Shown: positions 1 to 10,622, counted from the stretch's first letter. The stretch: DNA of 64,000 bases from Symbiodinium natans (GCA_905221605.1 CAJNDS010001112.1:1519972-1583971); one strand, 5' to 3'. The notes: generated from the letters alone by a model not told the origin. Translations and numbers: made by a program.

Positions 1-111
1 GGGCGAAGCTCCACAGAGACGTGGGAGTGCTTAGCAAACATCAGATGGTCTTGGTTTCAGGCGAGGCGGTGTTCGTATGCTAGAAGCAGCGACCCCAGTC
101 TTGCTGATCCT

Positions 112-1335
112 CTAGCACTCAGGCTTGGTGACAATGCTTCGCATGTACTCATCCAAGAGCTGGCCTGTGCATACCCACAGATCCTCGTTGCGGTGCCAGT
201 ACTCGTACTGTGCACTACGGATCTGGGCTGCCAGCTGCTTGGAGGATGCCTTGCCATGCTGGTTTAATCGGAGACGGTCTTTGATAAAACGCCAGGCACG
301 GTCGATGATTTGGGTGCCCCCCTTGGTCTTGATGACGGTGCCATCCGGAAGCTTGTGAGTGGAAATCTTCACATACACAGGCTTGACCCACACCCATTTG
401 TTGCCCTTTTTGACCCTGCGTTTCTTGTGGACGACTGCATCGTGCAGCATTCCATCCACCTTGCTGCGATATGACCGGGCCGAATCCGAGTGCAAGATGA
501 CACGCCTGTTCTTGAGCCACTTCTGGGCCACTGGAGTCCAGTCTACCTTGCGAATAGCACCTGGCCCCGGTGCTCTGGGTACTGTGATGGCAGGGCGAAG
601 TTTGAATAGGACCAAGCTCTTGGGACATCCTCGCTGGACTAAACCTCCCCACTGTTCCCACTCAGTGTTCTTGCCTTGCTGGGCATCCTTCTCTGTTTGC
701 TCCCACGGCTTCAGAGTCCGCTTGTCGAAGCAAGCCTCATCCACCTCCACGTCTCTCCAAGCCTTGGGGGCGCCCCCAAACTTGATGGTTTTCTCAACCT
801 GTGTGACGTGGCCACTCCGGAGGAAATTGAGATTGCTGTTGAGCCTCTCAATTGCTTTGTGGTTTATGTTCGTGAGCAGATGGATGGTGGCCAGAGGAAC
901 TCCAGCGAGGCGAAGGAGGAGTGCAGTAGCTTGCGCTTGGAGGCTATGCCCTTCTGGACCACGAAGGACTGTGAAGAGGGGATGCAGATGAGCCGGAGAG
1001 ACGTACTTCTGGCAGTTCTTCTTGTTGCACCTGTAGGCCTTGGTCAATGGACCCAGCACACCTTTGTTGCAGAAAGGACATACACAACCCTCCCAGTTCG
1101 GCAGGAACTTGTCCTTCATGAGCATGTCCAAGATTTGGTTGTCGGTTGCCTTTAGGAGTTGTTGGATGTTACGACGCCACTTCGTCTGATCCTTGCGAAG
1201 AAAACCTCCTCCTAGTATGTGACGCTGGTAAGGCACCTTGGACCACGAGGCTGACTTGACCCCTGCAGGCTTCTTCAGGACCATCCGTCCTTTGCCCTTC
1301 TTGGGATCAGGGAAGAGGTTGTAGCGCTTGCCCAT
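112..1335 (-). CDS. IS1595/ISXO2-type (Merlin-like) DDE transposase
   Basis: An intact 407-residue frame read on the minus strand from an ATG at 1335. Residues 84-108 form a zinc ribbon (CxxC at 86-89, then C103 and C108), which is usual at the start of IS1595-family transposases. The catalytic fold follows: VEVDEACF (D199), a GLVQRG/LVLFKL strand pair near 231-246, and HSDSARSY (D284). A C-terminal block, DRAWRFIKDRL near 345-355, sits where the family has its third catalytic residue, but I cannot place that residue with confidence. The family cuts and pastes DNA; Merlin is its eukaryotic branch. The frame has no stops or introns, unlike every host gene in this window, which suggests a recent arrival. 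It lies about 440 bases downstream of an ATPase gene on the same strand. Family assignment is fairly sure; activity is not known. Confidence 0.82.
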   Translation of the reverse strand: MGKRYNLFPDPKKGKGRMVLKKPAGVKSASWSKVPYQRHILGGGFLRKDQTKWRRNIQQLLKATDNQILDMLMKDKFLPNWEGCVCPFCNKGVLGPLTKAYRCNKKNCQKYVSPAHLHPLFTVLRGPEGHSLQAQATALLLRLAGVPLATIHLLTNINHKAIERLNSNLNFLRSGHVTQVEKTIKFGGAPKAWRDVEVDEACFDKRTLKPWEQTEKDAQQGKNTEWEQWGGLVQRGCPKSLVLFKLRPAITVPRAPGPGAIRKVDWTPVAQKWLKNRRVILHSDSARSYRSKVDGMLHDAVVHKKRRVKKGNKWVWVKPVYVKISTHKLPDGTVIKTKGGTQIIDRAWRFIKDRLRLNQHGKASSKQLAAQIRSAQYEYWHRNEDLWVCTGQLLDEYMRSIVTKPEC

Positions 1336-1775
1336 AACTGCAACTGGCTATAGGAAATCTGGCTTGATCTCAAAAAAACTGCTTCAAAAATATAACCATG
1401 CAGATTTCGAAACCGCTGCTGTCAGCATGCCAGATTTACAGGAACATTGCTTGCAAAAGACCTTTTCGTTGAACGACCTTCATTTGCTTTGCCACACACG
1501 TCAGACGAAGGTTTAGGGCGCAGGGCCATGTCGTGTGAGACGCGTTTTCTCCTTCTCCTACTAGCTGCAGAGCATCATGGCATCAAAATTCCCCCCGGTA
1601 TATATATATATATGACCATATATATACATACATATATATGCATGATATGTTGAAATGTGTGCACTATGTGTTACTATGTATATAAAGAATGCACATATAA
1701 AAAAAGATATGTGAGTGACACGGGGAATGCCATGAGCTAAAGTGCCGAAAGACAGACTCAGATGTTGGCTTCCTT
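1336..1775. other. Spacer between transposase and ATPase genes, AT-rich
   Basis: No convincing gene. Positions 1597-1640 hold a TA-rich run of TATATATA and ATACATACATATATATG. It lies downstream of the ATPase stop and upstream of the transposase start on the minus strand, so it could carry the transposase promoter or the ATPase 3' end; nothing in it shows which. Confidence 0.5.
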
Positions 1776-3524
1776 TCAGTCGGTCTCCTGTTGGTCGATG
1801 ATATCGGCCAGCTCCTGGGAGAGATTTTCGAGGCCTTCTTCATGTGAGAGGTCATCCATTGGGTCATGAATGTCCATAGACGAGCCTTGCGAGGGAGGCT
1901 TCAAGGGAGAGATGGGTGCAGCCATCGAGCCCGGTGAGGAAGGCTTCGAGGGGGGGACGGGTGCAGCCATCAAAGATGTTGGGCTGGCAGGCTCATTTGC
2001 AGCATCCGAGATCTCAGTCTTCACGTCTGCATATCCGGCACGCAAGGCCTTCTTTGGAGGCGAGTCAAGATCGATGACATGTCCCTGCAAACTGGAAAGA
2101 GCCCTTCGGAAAGTCACAGACTCTTTCTTGACGGCAACCGCTTTGGGAACCGAGGGCACTGCAGGCAGTGAGGAAGGAGCCGCGGCTTCTATGTCTCTGT
2201 GAGCAGGTGGGCGAGGTTCATCATGAAAGAGACGATGCTGGGCATCATTGATGATAGTCGGGTTGGGGAGTGGAAGGACCTTGTCATGAAGGACTGCGTC
2301 CAGATAGCGGGCCTCCCAAGCGACGTCATCTTCGAAGGAAGCTGGTTTGACAAGCTTGTTCTCGCGATACAGCATGTACCTCTGCTGTGCCTCTGTTTTC
2401 AGGTAGTCCACGGGAGTTTGCAAGACAAGACAAGGGACCCGGTTCTCTTCCTGACTGGCACGTCTGAAGATCACCAGGTTTCCCGCGTTGACCAAGACAT
2501 TGGCACGCTTCAAGACTGCCATGATGTGTGGTAGCTTGGTATCCTTAGGAAAGACTGGGGAAACGACTTCGAGGAATTGCTCATGGGGCATCTGCAGAAC
2601 CGTGCCGGCCCGAATGTTTTGATGCTTCTCAATCCATTCAGTGGAGTCGTAGTCGTTGCAGACAAAGACTCTCATTTGCCCTTGGACGAACTTAGCCGCG
2701 CCCCACCGCTCTTTGGTCAACATAGTACAACCAACGTCGGTGAAACCTTTCATTTTTCTGATGGGTTCCTCAGCAAGCCGCCCATCATCATGAATGTCAG
2801 GACGGTCTTTGCGACCTGGGTGACCCCGGAAAAAGTCGAACTCGGAGGCCTCGCGATACGAAGGTGGAGATGTGATGCCTTGTTCACGTTTCCAAAAACG
2901 GGAGGCACACAGGGCTATGATTCTGGCGAGTGGCGTTTTTCCACTTCCCGGACCTCCAACTACCCCCACGGCATGTGTGGTCATGGTTTTGAGAACGGGG
3001 TTGACGCCAAACTTCAAAATCTGGTAGTCCAAGTCTGCCAGGGTGAAGAAGAAGTTTTCTACGGGAAGTGCGAGGACACCATCGGTTTGGATGGCACGAA
3101 TGGACTTCTCGACAGTGGAGATGGGCCACTGAAAAATAGGCGAGTCCTGGTTCACGTGGAGGTTTTTAGTGATCCACTGCACTCGCTTCCACTCACTTGC
3201 GAGGTTGCCGGCTTCTTGTTCGATGAAGGCAAAGCCCTTGTCCACATCCTCCTCCGAGAGGGTAGAGAGATAGTAGCCTTGTTTGGAAGCCTTTTCTTGA
3301 TGGGGAACAACTGCAGAAAGGGAGTAGCAGCGACACTGCCACCCTCCCAGCTGTTCAAAGAACCATTGCCATGCTTTCTTGAAATCGTAAGCGTTGCGAC
3401 CATGCCAATTCAGCACATGGGGCGTGCCGTGGCAGAGGGTGTCCACGACAGACTTTGTCAGCTTGAGATCAGGTGACTGAACATGCTTCACTATGCAGAC
3501 ATTCCCGTTTGTGAGTGGGAGCAC
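1776..3524 (-). CDS. P-loop ATPase/helicase-like protein, main frame
   Basis: A 582-codon open frame on the minus strand. Numbered from the GTG at 3524, residues 189-197 read GGPGSGKTP, a clean Walker A motif. An acidic IHDDG follows near 244-248, where a Walker B could lie. MRVFVCNDYD near 284-293 ends in an Asn that resembles the sensor-1 of AAA+ or superfamily 3 helicases. The last 130 residues are rich in Pro, Ser and Ala, with a repeated PPSKPSSPG-like motif, and look disordered. The true start is probably not the GTG: the frame stays open upstream to about 3575 and continues from the ATG frame 3838-3491 after a shift of one base. I do not recognise a named family. Next to a transposase on the same strand, it may assist transposition as IstB or TnsC-type ATPases do, but that is inference. 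Confidence 0.6.
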   Translation of the reverse strand: MLPLTNGNVCIVKHVQSPDLKLTKSVVDTLCHGTPHVLNWHGRNAYDFKKAWQWFFEQLGGWQCRCYSLSAVVPHQEKASKQGYYLSTLSEEDVDKGFAFIEQEAGNLASEWKRVQWITKNLHVNQDSPIFQWPISTVEKSIRAIQTDGVLALPVENFFFTLADLDYQILKFGVNPVLKTMTTHAVGVVGGPGSGKTPLARIIALCASRFWKREQGITSPPSYREASEFDFFRGHPGRKDRPDIHDDGRLAEEPIRKMKGFTDVGCTMLTKERWGAAKFVQGQMRVFVCNDYDSTEWIEKHQNIRAGTVLQMPHEQFLEVVSPVFPKDTKLPHIMAVLKRANVLVNAGNLVIFRRASQEENRVPCLVLQTPVDYLKTEAQQRYMLYRENKLVKPASFEDDVAWEARYLDAVLHDKVLPLPNPTIINDAQHRLFHDEPRPPAHRDIEAAAPSSLPAVPSVPKAVAVKKESVTFRRALSSLQGHVIDLDSPPKKALRAGYADVKTEISDAANEPASPTSLMAAPVPPSKPSSPGSMAAPISPLKPPSQGSSMDIHDPMDDLSHEEGLENLSQELADIIDQQETD

Positions 3525-3838
3525 GGCAAATTGAAGGACAAGCTTGACGTCCAGCTTCTGCTTGGGACAGAAGGCGGAGGAAGCTCATTCCATTTGCCAG
3601 CATTAATCAAGGACTCAATGGCATTTTTGTCGGGGGGCGGCACATTCGTGATCACATCCACGAAGTGTTTGAGAAGAGTGTTGGTATTGCCCAGCTCCGT
3701 CATAGGAAGATCCATGATGGAGATGCCGCCTAGGGCCTGATCAGACCATATTGGGTAGGGCAGTTGCTTCGAGAGATGCATGCCTCGAGTGGCATCGAGC
3801 CCGGTGCTCACTGCGGTGTCACCATCACGCTCAGCCAT
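3491..3838 (-). CDS. N-terminal part of the P-loop ATPase, in a shifted frame
   Basis: An ATG-started 115-codon frame that overlaps the start of the ATPase frame. Its first 85 or so residues (MAERDGDTAVST onwards, including VDVITNVPPPDKNAI) look like ordinary protein. After ELPPP the composition turns poor, and good coding continues in the other frame as KQKLDVKLVLQF. The two frames overlap near 3540-3575, so the protein appears to switch frame there. The cause could be a programmed minus-one shift, a decayed copy, a small intron or a sequencing error. I see no clear splice pair in the overlap. Confidence 0.55.
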   Translation of the reverse strand: MAERDGDTAVSTGLDATRGMHLSKQLPYPIWSDQALGGISIMDLPMTELGNTNTLLKHFVDVITNVPPPDKNAIESLINAGKWNELPPPSVPSRSWTSSLSFNLPCSHSQTGMSA

Positions 3839-4131
3839 GGTGACTCTTATCGTATCAGGGAAACGAACTACAGAAATTTGAGCTGAGTGAAGCTACGTGT
3901 CATAGTCTTGCAGCTTGCAGCTCACTGCACAGAGCGAAAGCAGAAAGTACGCGCATGACGGCTCTGCAGGATTCCATTTTTTTGTGGATCGATGAAGTCT
4001 CCGAAACCTACATGGCGGCTCAGTGAGATCGATTGGCCTTGGGTACCAAAAGGTGGCACGTGCAGATCACATGGTGTGCGACATTATATATGACTATGGC
4101 TCTAGATCAAGAAAATTTATATAAAACATGG
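3839..4131. other. Flank of the ATPase gene, no gene seen
   Basis: Upstream of the ATPase start on the minus strand. It holds a TATATATGACTA stretch near 4085 and no open frame worth reporting. It is the likely place for the ATPase promoter and for one end of the element. Confidence 0.4.
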
Positions 4132-5190
4132 GTAGGGGTTCCAAAACTTGGGTAAAACCAATGTTTTGGAGAGGCCACCTTCAAGAAACATTGGTAAAAC
4201 CAATGTTTTGGAGAGGCCACCTTCAAAAAACATCGGCAAAACCAATGTTTTTGGAGCCCCGGCTCAGGAAACATCGCAAAAACCAATAAAAACCATAAAA
4301 ACCATGAATTTTCAAACTACTCGGAGACCCCAAGCCTATAGTTTGGAAAATCATGGTTTTTATGGTTTTTATTGGTTTTTGCGATGTTTCGTGAGCATGA
4401 GCTCAAAAAACATCGGTAAAACCAATGTTTTTTGACGGTAGGGGTTCAAAAACATTGGTAAAACCAATGTTTTGGAGAGGCCACCTTCAAAAAACATCGG
4501 TAAAACCAATGTTTTTGGAGCCCCTGCTCAGGAAACATCGCAAAAACCAATAAAAACCATAAAAACCATGAATTTTCAAACTACTCGGAGACCCCAAGCC
4601 TATAGTTTGGAAAATCATGGTTTTTATGGTTTTTATTGGTTTTTGCGATGTTTCGTGAGCATGGGCTCAAAAAACATCGGTAAAACCAATGTTTTTTGAC
4701 GGTAGGGGTTCAAAAACATTGGTAAAACCAATGTTTTGGAGAGGCCACCTTCAAAAAAACATCGGTAAAACCAATGTTTTTGGAGCCCCGGCTCAGGAAA
4801 CATCGCAAAAACCAATAAAAACCATAAAAACCATGAATTTTCAAACTACTCGGAGACCCAAGCCTATAGTTTGGAAAATCATGGTTTTTATGGTTTTTAT
4901 TGGTTTTTGCGATGTTTCGTGAGCATGGGCTCAAAAAAACATCGGTAAAACCAATGTTTTTTGAAGGTAGGGGTTCAAAAACATTGGTAAAGCCAATGTT
5001 TTGGAGAAGCTTGGGTCTCCGAGTAGTTTGGAAAATCATGGTTTTTATGGTTTTTATTGGTTTTTGCGATGTTTCGTGAGCATGGGCTCCAAAAACATCG
5101 GTAAAACCAATGTTTTTTGAAGGTAGGGGTTCAAAAAACATTGGTAAAACCAATGTTTTGGAGAAGCCACCCTTTTTTGAAACATCGGTC
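4132..5190. repeat. Tandem array of fold-back (hairpin) repeats
   Basis: A unit of about 264 bases recurs; the marker GGTAGGGGTTC lies at 4437, 4701, 4966 and, after a shortened unit of about 156 bases, at 5122. Each full unit contains a long near-perfect inverted repeat: an arm starting AAACATCGCAAAAACC is mirrored by one ending GGTTTTTGCGATGTTT, each about 50 bases, with a loop of about 25. Between the large hairpins lie short palindromes such as AAAACATTGGT with ACCAATGTTTT. The open frames across the array on both strands are translations of the repeat and not genes. Confidence 0.9.
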
Positions 5191-5364
5191 AAGCCGAGGT
5201 TTCAAAAAAAAGGTAGGTCCATGGGGGGGGGTACCATATATATATATATTCTAATTGCTAACGCCCCTCTATTAGGGTTTAATCACGGTTGCAGGATCCG
5301 AAACAAGAGTCTATTAGTGCCTCTGTTGGGTTCACTTGTCGCACCTTCCGCCCGTCAAGTGCAG

Positions 5365-5445
5365 GTTGACTACAACGAGTTCCTACGCCACATCTTTCCG
5401 GACGAGTATGTGGAGTACATGCAGGAGCCAAAAGTTGAACACTGA
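5365..5445 (+). CDS. Terminal exon of an EF-hand-like protein
   Basis: After a 3' splice-like GTGCAG at 5359-5364, 26 codons run to a TGA at 5443-5445, reading VDYNEFLRHIFPDEY and ending EPKVEH. The pattern VDYNEFL matches the closing half of an EF-hand calcium-binding loop (hydrophobic-D-Y-x-E-F-hydrophobic). The loop's first half would lie in an upstream exon I did not find; the fold-back array sits in between. Calcium binding is inferred from this short motif only. Confidence 0.45.
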   Translation, partial: VDYNEFLRHIFPDEYVEYMQEPKVEH

Positions 5446-5550
5446 GCCCCTAAACCCTAAACCCTAAACCCTAAACCCTCCTCTGACAAGCTACCCCAAA
5501 CCAAATCGAGAAGTGCGCCAGGCGGCAAAAACCCCAAACCCTGTTCGCAC

Positions 5551-5665
5551 GAAGCCCCAGAAACCCGGAAGCCACGCAGGAAAGGGAGAGCGAGAAAGCT
5601 GAGCTACACTCCTCCAGCAAACGAGTTAGCGCAGCTGGGCACAGACTCAAGAGTTGCTGGGGAAG
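5551..5665 (+). CDS. Candidate exon, basic, unknown
   Basis: An open stretch between a CCCTAAA array (5449-5478) and a TTTAGGG array (from 5666). It reads through RKPRRKGRARKLSY and ends VAGEG. Charge-rich composition and position between opposed arrays match the accepted exons elsewhere, but no partner exon was found. Confidence 0.25.
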
Positions 5666-6165
5666 GGTTTAGGGTTTAGGGTTTAGGGTTTAGGGTTTAG
5701 GGTTTGAGGGTTTCAGGATTTTAGGGTTTAGGGTTTCAGGATTTGAGGGTTTAGGTGGGGTACGGGCATACATCTGTAGTGGGCTTGACGTCTCCGGGAG
5801 ACGGCGGGCTTCCAAACATTCGGCATAGCAAAACAGGTTTTTTGCCCTGGACAGCTAAACGCTGAGACCCTTAAGAACCTTTAAACCCTTTAAACCCTTA
5901 AATCCTTAAACCCTCAAACCCTTTAACCCTTAAACCCTTCGACCCTCAAACCCTTGACCCTTAAACCCTTAAACCCAAAAACCCTGACCCCCTTTAACCC
6001 TTAAACCCTTAAACCCGAAACCCCGAAAGCTTGAAGCCCTTTGACACGTCAGGAAGCCATCCTGCACTGGGAGCAGGTTCGCAACTCCGTTTTCAGCAAC
6101 CGCAGCAACCGCAGCAGCCTGGGCTGAACGCAGAGGTGGGTCGGGGGAGAGGGGGGGGGGTGGGG

Positions 6166-6312
6166 CCCTAAACCCCAAACCCCAAACCCCAAACCCCAAA
6201 CCCCAAACCCCAAACCCCAAACCCCAAACCCCAAACCCCAAACCCCAAACCCCAAACCCTAAACCCTAAACCCTAAACCCTAAACCCCAAACCCTAAACC
6301 CTAAACCCTTGG
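6166..6312. repeat. CCCCAAA array passing into CCCTAAA
   Basis: About twelve near-perfect CCCCAAA copies are followed by several CCCTAAA copies. The switch from one pure variant to another suggests local copying of a mutated unit. Confidence 0.9.
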
Positions 6313-6941
6313 GGCGGTGGGGGGCTTAGGGCTTAGGGTTAGGGCTGAGGGTTTGCCGGCAGCCTCAAAGTCCGTTGCCCAAAAGGGTTTAGGGACAAAA
6401 AGGGTTTAGGGTTTAGGGTTTAGGGTTTAGGGAGGGTTGGGGTCTAGAGCAGACGGCATGCACTGCCCTGCCCTGTGACGAGAGAGATGAGTCCCCAATT
6501 CCCAGACGCCTAAACACTCTGCCAGGAGGCTGTTGCTTGACGGGTACGATTTGAATTCGGCTGCACATCGAGGTCTTTCCCTCTCCCTCCCTGTCTCTCT
6601 CTCTCTCTGGTTTTCTGCTTTCTGCTTTCTTTTCTGCTTGTTCTTTGTTTTTCGCCCATCCCCTCCAGCCCTACTCCCCCGACTCCTTCGCCTCCCGTTC
6701 TCTTCCCACGCATTGGTGGAAGCTTATGCTCCTCGGACGTTGGGCTTAAAAAGGGTTTGGGATTCCAAGCTCGATTTTAGGGTTTGGGTTTTAGGTTTAG
6801 TTTAGGCTTCGAGTTTGGGCACGCAGTGCATAGGCTCGGTTTGGAAAACCCGTCACCCAAACCCTACACCCCACAAGCCCAAACCCCTCGAACAACGTTC
6901 CTGGGATCGAAGTACAGAATCCTAAACCCTAAACCCCCAAA

Positions 6942-7035
6942 CCCTAAGCCCTAAGCCCTAAGCCCTAAGCCCTAAGCCCTAAGCCCTAAGCCCTAAGCCC
7001 TAAGCCCTAAGCCCTAAGCCCTAAGCCCTAAGCCG
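6942..7035. repeat. CCCTAAG variant array
   Basis: About thirteen uninterrupted CCCTAAG copies, a homogenised one-base variant of the telomere-type unit. Confidence 0.9.
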
Positions 7036-7099
7036 GTGCCTTGCCGGCCTTGAGCGAGTGTGAGAGTCGAAACCCTAAGAACCCTAAACCCTAAACCCT

Positions 7100-10000
7100 A
7101 AACCCTAAACTGTTGGTTTCGGGACTTCGGCTTGGCCTTTGGAGTTGCAGGGTTCAGGGCCCATGCAACAGCCTCAAGTTACTTTAAGGATCAGATGAAC
7201 CCTAAAAGGGTTCAGGGTTTAGGGTTTAGGGTTTAGGGTTCAGGGTCCACACACCCCCTCATAGGGATTGTAGGAAGTCATTCACATAGGGTCCATGGCC
7301 CCAATTTAGGGCCATTTTTAGGGTTCATCTGGTTTTTAAGGATCTGACAGCCCTTCATGTCGTAACCTTAAGCCGACGTCCGAGCGCAGCGCTTTAAGAT
7401 TGGTTGCAGCGCCTTCGCTGCTGTGTAAGTTCCAAGGCTCCTCTTGGCCCTTTTCCCTTCCGCGTCTCGAGCTTCACAGGGGCCTGGAGGCTTAAAGGAA
7501 CCCTAAAAGGGTTTATGGTTCACATACTCATATACCATGACAGGGCCTGATAGGGCTTAGAGTAGTAGAGGGTCTCTGGTCCCAGTTTTAGGGTTCATTT
7601 GGTCCCCAAGGGAGTGAGAGGGAGAGAGGGACGCGAAGCGCAGGGATAGTAACTTGCGGTGCGGGCTGATCTCTATAGCTGTGTAAGGTGAAGACATTCC
7701 GATCTATGAGCAATGTTCATCGAATGCCAGCCTGGGAGGAGACCCTAAACCCTAAACCCTAAACCCTAAACCCCTATAGATTCTATAGCGAGCCCTGAGA
7801 TTCCTGGGCGCCGGATTCTCCCGCACCTGCGCCACAGCATCCTTACCTAAGATTTTGAGTTGTCACCCGTTCTCTTGGGGGGGGGGGGGGGGGGGTTGTA
7901 GGTTTAGGGTTTAGTTAGGGTTTTTAAGGGTTTGGGGTTTTGGGTGTAGGGTTTAGGGTCTGGGTGGCATCCTAAGCCCAAAACACTGAGCATCGAGCTA
8001 CCACGGGCAGGGCCGCGAGGAACCTGATGTCGACTCGTTTGCGCAATTTGCTTTCTGGCGGCTGTGCTGTGCGTCCTTGCACCACAAACTTTCACAACCT
8101 CATGCCGTTCAACCATGTGAGGTCCTCAAGCTCTATACGACACCCAGTAGTGGCAATTCTACCCTTCAGCACATTGCAGTACCCTTTCCTAATGTCCATA
8201 TATAAACCATAGATGTGTATAAACACACACACACATATTCAGATATACATTTACACATATATATATATACATATACATATACATATACATATATATATAT
8301 ATGCATAGTTCTCTACCTTGTATAGATACATGTGTATTTGTATTTTATATTTTTACCCTGAGAACGCAAAACTTACTTTCTTGTAGGCTTCCTAGGAATC
8401 CTATAAGAGGTTTATAGTCATGGCCTACACATAAGTGGGTTAAGTGGGTTTTCGGGTTCTTAAGGTATCCTCTACGAACCACCGAGTTCCCACCAGCCCC
8501 GGGGCGTAGCCCCGCGCAGGGGTTGCAGGTTTATTTAGGGGGTTTAGGGTTTAGGGAGCTTAGGGGGTTTGGGGTTTAAGGGCTTTAGCAGGGTTTAGGG
8601 TTTAGAGCCCCCAAACCATCCTGGTTTTTGTGGCCGGTTCTTGTTCTGAACCCCTGAAAAACTTCTTGTGTGCAACCTGAAGAACAGGCAAGCCACTCTT
8701 GTGTGTAACCTGAAGAAGTGGCCAGTCGCTCTTGTGTGCAACCTGAACAAAGTCCGGACACGAATTGCCAGAGGGGCGGTGCGCAGCGCCCATTCGGAAC
8801 CCAACCGCCATGCGACGTGGGCCCACGCCGTCGGAGAGCCCCCTGCGCCATGACACAGGAGAAGCGATTCAGGGGGTCATGGCATATGCGGGTTTAGGGT
8901 TTATAATAGGGTTTGGGGTTTAGGGTTGAGGGTATTAATTTCTGGGATGGAGGGACCCGTACTCACAGGCTTCTCCTACACGCAAGAGGATGCCGCTCCC
9001 CAGGAGTGGGGATCTCATGGGGGATGGAGGGGGCGACTCCTTTCCAATTTAGGGTTTAGGGTTAAGAGTTTAGGGTTTAGGGTTTGGGGTTTAGGGTTTG
9101 GGGTTTAGGGTTTAGGGTTTAGGGTTTGGGGTGCAGAGACGTGTTGAGCATTCAGCTTTCTTCGCCCCGAATTCCCAAGACCTGGCTGGGCTTGAAGGGT
9201 TTCGGGCAATGGGGTTCATCCCATGTCAGGGCTATGGTATGATTTTTTCAGTATAAAAATACAGATGTATATATATATATATATGTATCACTATATAATT
9301 ACGTACATATACATATACATACAAATATGTCTATATGTATGAGATAAGCCCACCGTGGTACATGCTCGCAGGCCAACACGCTTCCAAGATCAGCCTCCTA
9401 GATCTCCACCCCCGGGGGTTTTTGGGGCATCACCCCGAAATTCATGCATGGAATTCAGCAGCCCATCTTATCTGCAATTGCAGAGGCTCCCTGGCGGGTT
9501 CTCTTCGCCATGATATGCTCGATGCTTGACAGGCTCTGGCTTCGGCCCATGACAAGATGTCAGCTCCTCCGTTCAGTCACCCTGGACTGGTTGCCTTGCA
9601 ACGAAACTTGGCATCTCGCAACAGCTGTATCAGAATCCGGCACTCCAACTCCCCAAAAAAGGCGGAGAGGCACAAGAAGGAGCTTTCGATAGCAGGTAGG
9701 TTTAAGCAGCCGTACAACTCGCAAGCATGCAAAGAGTGCTAAGAAATACTAGTGTAGAAACCTTGAAGAGCCCCAAACCGAACCTACTCTGCGTCGGTGT
9801 GATGAGAACATAGAAGCCCTACACAGTCCAATGGCCTTTGAGACCCCGCCTCTCTTAACAGTGCTTCCGGCACTTTCCCCAGCTTTGGTGGCAGAGCGGC
9901 TCGAAGGAGGTCCTGCTTTGGGCTTGAGGGGTTTTGCTTTGGGGCGCAGTCTGAGAAGGTCTGCACTTCTTTCGGTTGAGTTGGGCCATGTGGGCCACTC

Positions 10001-10567
10001 TTCAGCTTGTGGTACCTAGACCCTTATCCCTAAACCCTAAGCCCCGTTTGACTGATGTTGGTCAGGTACTGGTGGGCCCTGCGCGTGAACGTCAGGTATC
10101 TGGTGTCTGGTAAGGGGTCAAGCTTCGTAGATGCTGAGGGGCAGTACGGTTCAAGCTCGCCACTCTGCAGCAGCAGGGTCCTGGCGACCTCATGGAACAC
10201 CATGGGTTTCTCATGCAGGGTCATGCAAGTCCAGAAGGCTGCCCTAAACCCTAAACCCTCAACCCTAAACCCTAAACCCTAAACCCTAAACTGGTAGTTT
10301 GTCCAGAGTTTGTCACATCTGACGACACAAGTCTTGTGGCGCCAGTTTCTGGAGGTATTAGGGAACCACAGCCTCGAACCCCCTATCCCACCCAAGCACA
10401 AGTGGGTCCTTCCCACTAAGAACCCTCAGTATGCCCCAACTTTTCATACAGGAACCTCCAAAAGGGTTTAGGGTTTAGGGTTTAGGGTTTAGGGTAAACC
10501 CTATAAACCCCCCAAAAGACGATGCTGCCCTGAGCACCCCGCACTTTCCGCTTTTGCCCTTGCCGAC
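7100..10567. other. No convincing gene; telomere-type arrays and simple repeats
   Basis: The stretch holds several CCCTAAA/TTTAGGG arrays, TA/CA-rich tracts at 8221-8302 and 9255-9330, a G run at 7879-7895, and a short tandem around 8664-8750 in which TTGTGTGCAACCTGAAGAA recurs about three times. Short frames at 8668-8853 and 9831-10019 look like chance. Confidence 0.5.
8660..8752. repeat. Threefold short tandem repeat
   Basis: A unit of about 39 bases containing CTTGTGTGCAACCTGAA occurs three times with substitutions. It creates repeated CNLKK-type or LHTR-type peptides in both strands. Confidence 0.75.
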
Positions 10568-10622
10568 ATGGCGTCCGACACCACGGAGCCCTCTGCGGCA
10601 GCTGCCACCAGCCACCAACAAG
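10568..10622 (+). CDS. First exon of a small split gene (gene B)
   Basis: ATG at 10568 in the context GACATGG, followed by MASDTTEPSAAAATSHQQ. The exon ends CAACAAG before GTGCC. The word CAAGG occurs here (10619-10623) and again at the start of the next exon (11527-11531) in the same codon phase, so the two join cleanly. Function unknown; the low-complexity Ala/Ser start gives no clue. Confidence 0.4.

Larger units (their letters stand above)
112..3838 (-). mobile_element. Possible two-gene transposon: P-loop ATPase plus DDE transposase
   Basis: Two intronless genes in the same direction, ATPase then transposase, 440 bases apart, set against a background of heavily split host genes. I could not find terminal inverted repeats. 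The left end may lie outside the window, and the right end may lie in 3839-4130 or in the fold-back array that begins at 4132. Treating the pair as one element rests on proximity, strand and shared lack of introns. Confidence 0.45.

Noticed and set aside
215-1155. Long frames overlapping the transposase in other frames and strand
   Set aside because: Shadows of the transposase; they lack the zinc ribbon and DDE motifs.
1870-3476. Plus-strand frames of 110-299 codons opposite the ATPase
   Set aside because: Shadows of the minus-strand ATPase gene with no recognisable domain.
4148-5192. Open frames of 75-160 codons on both strands
   Set aside because: They repeat with the 264-base unit and are translations of the hairpin array.
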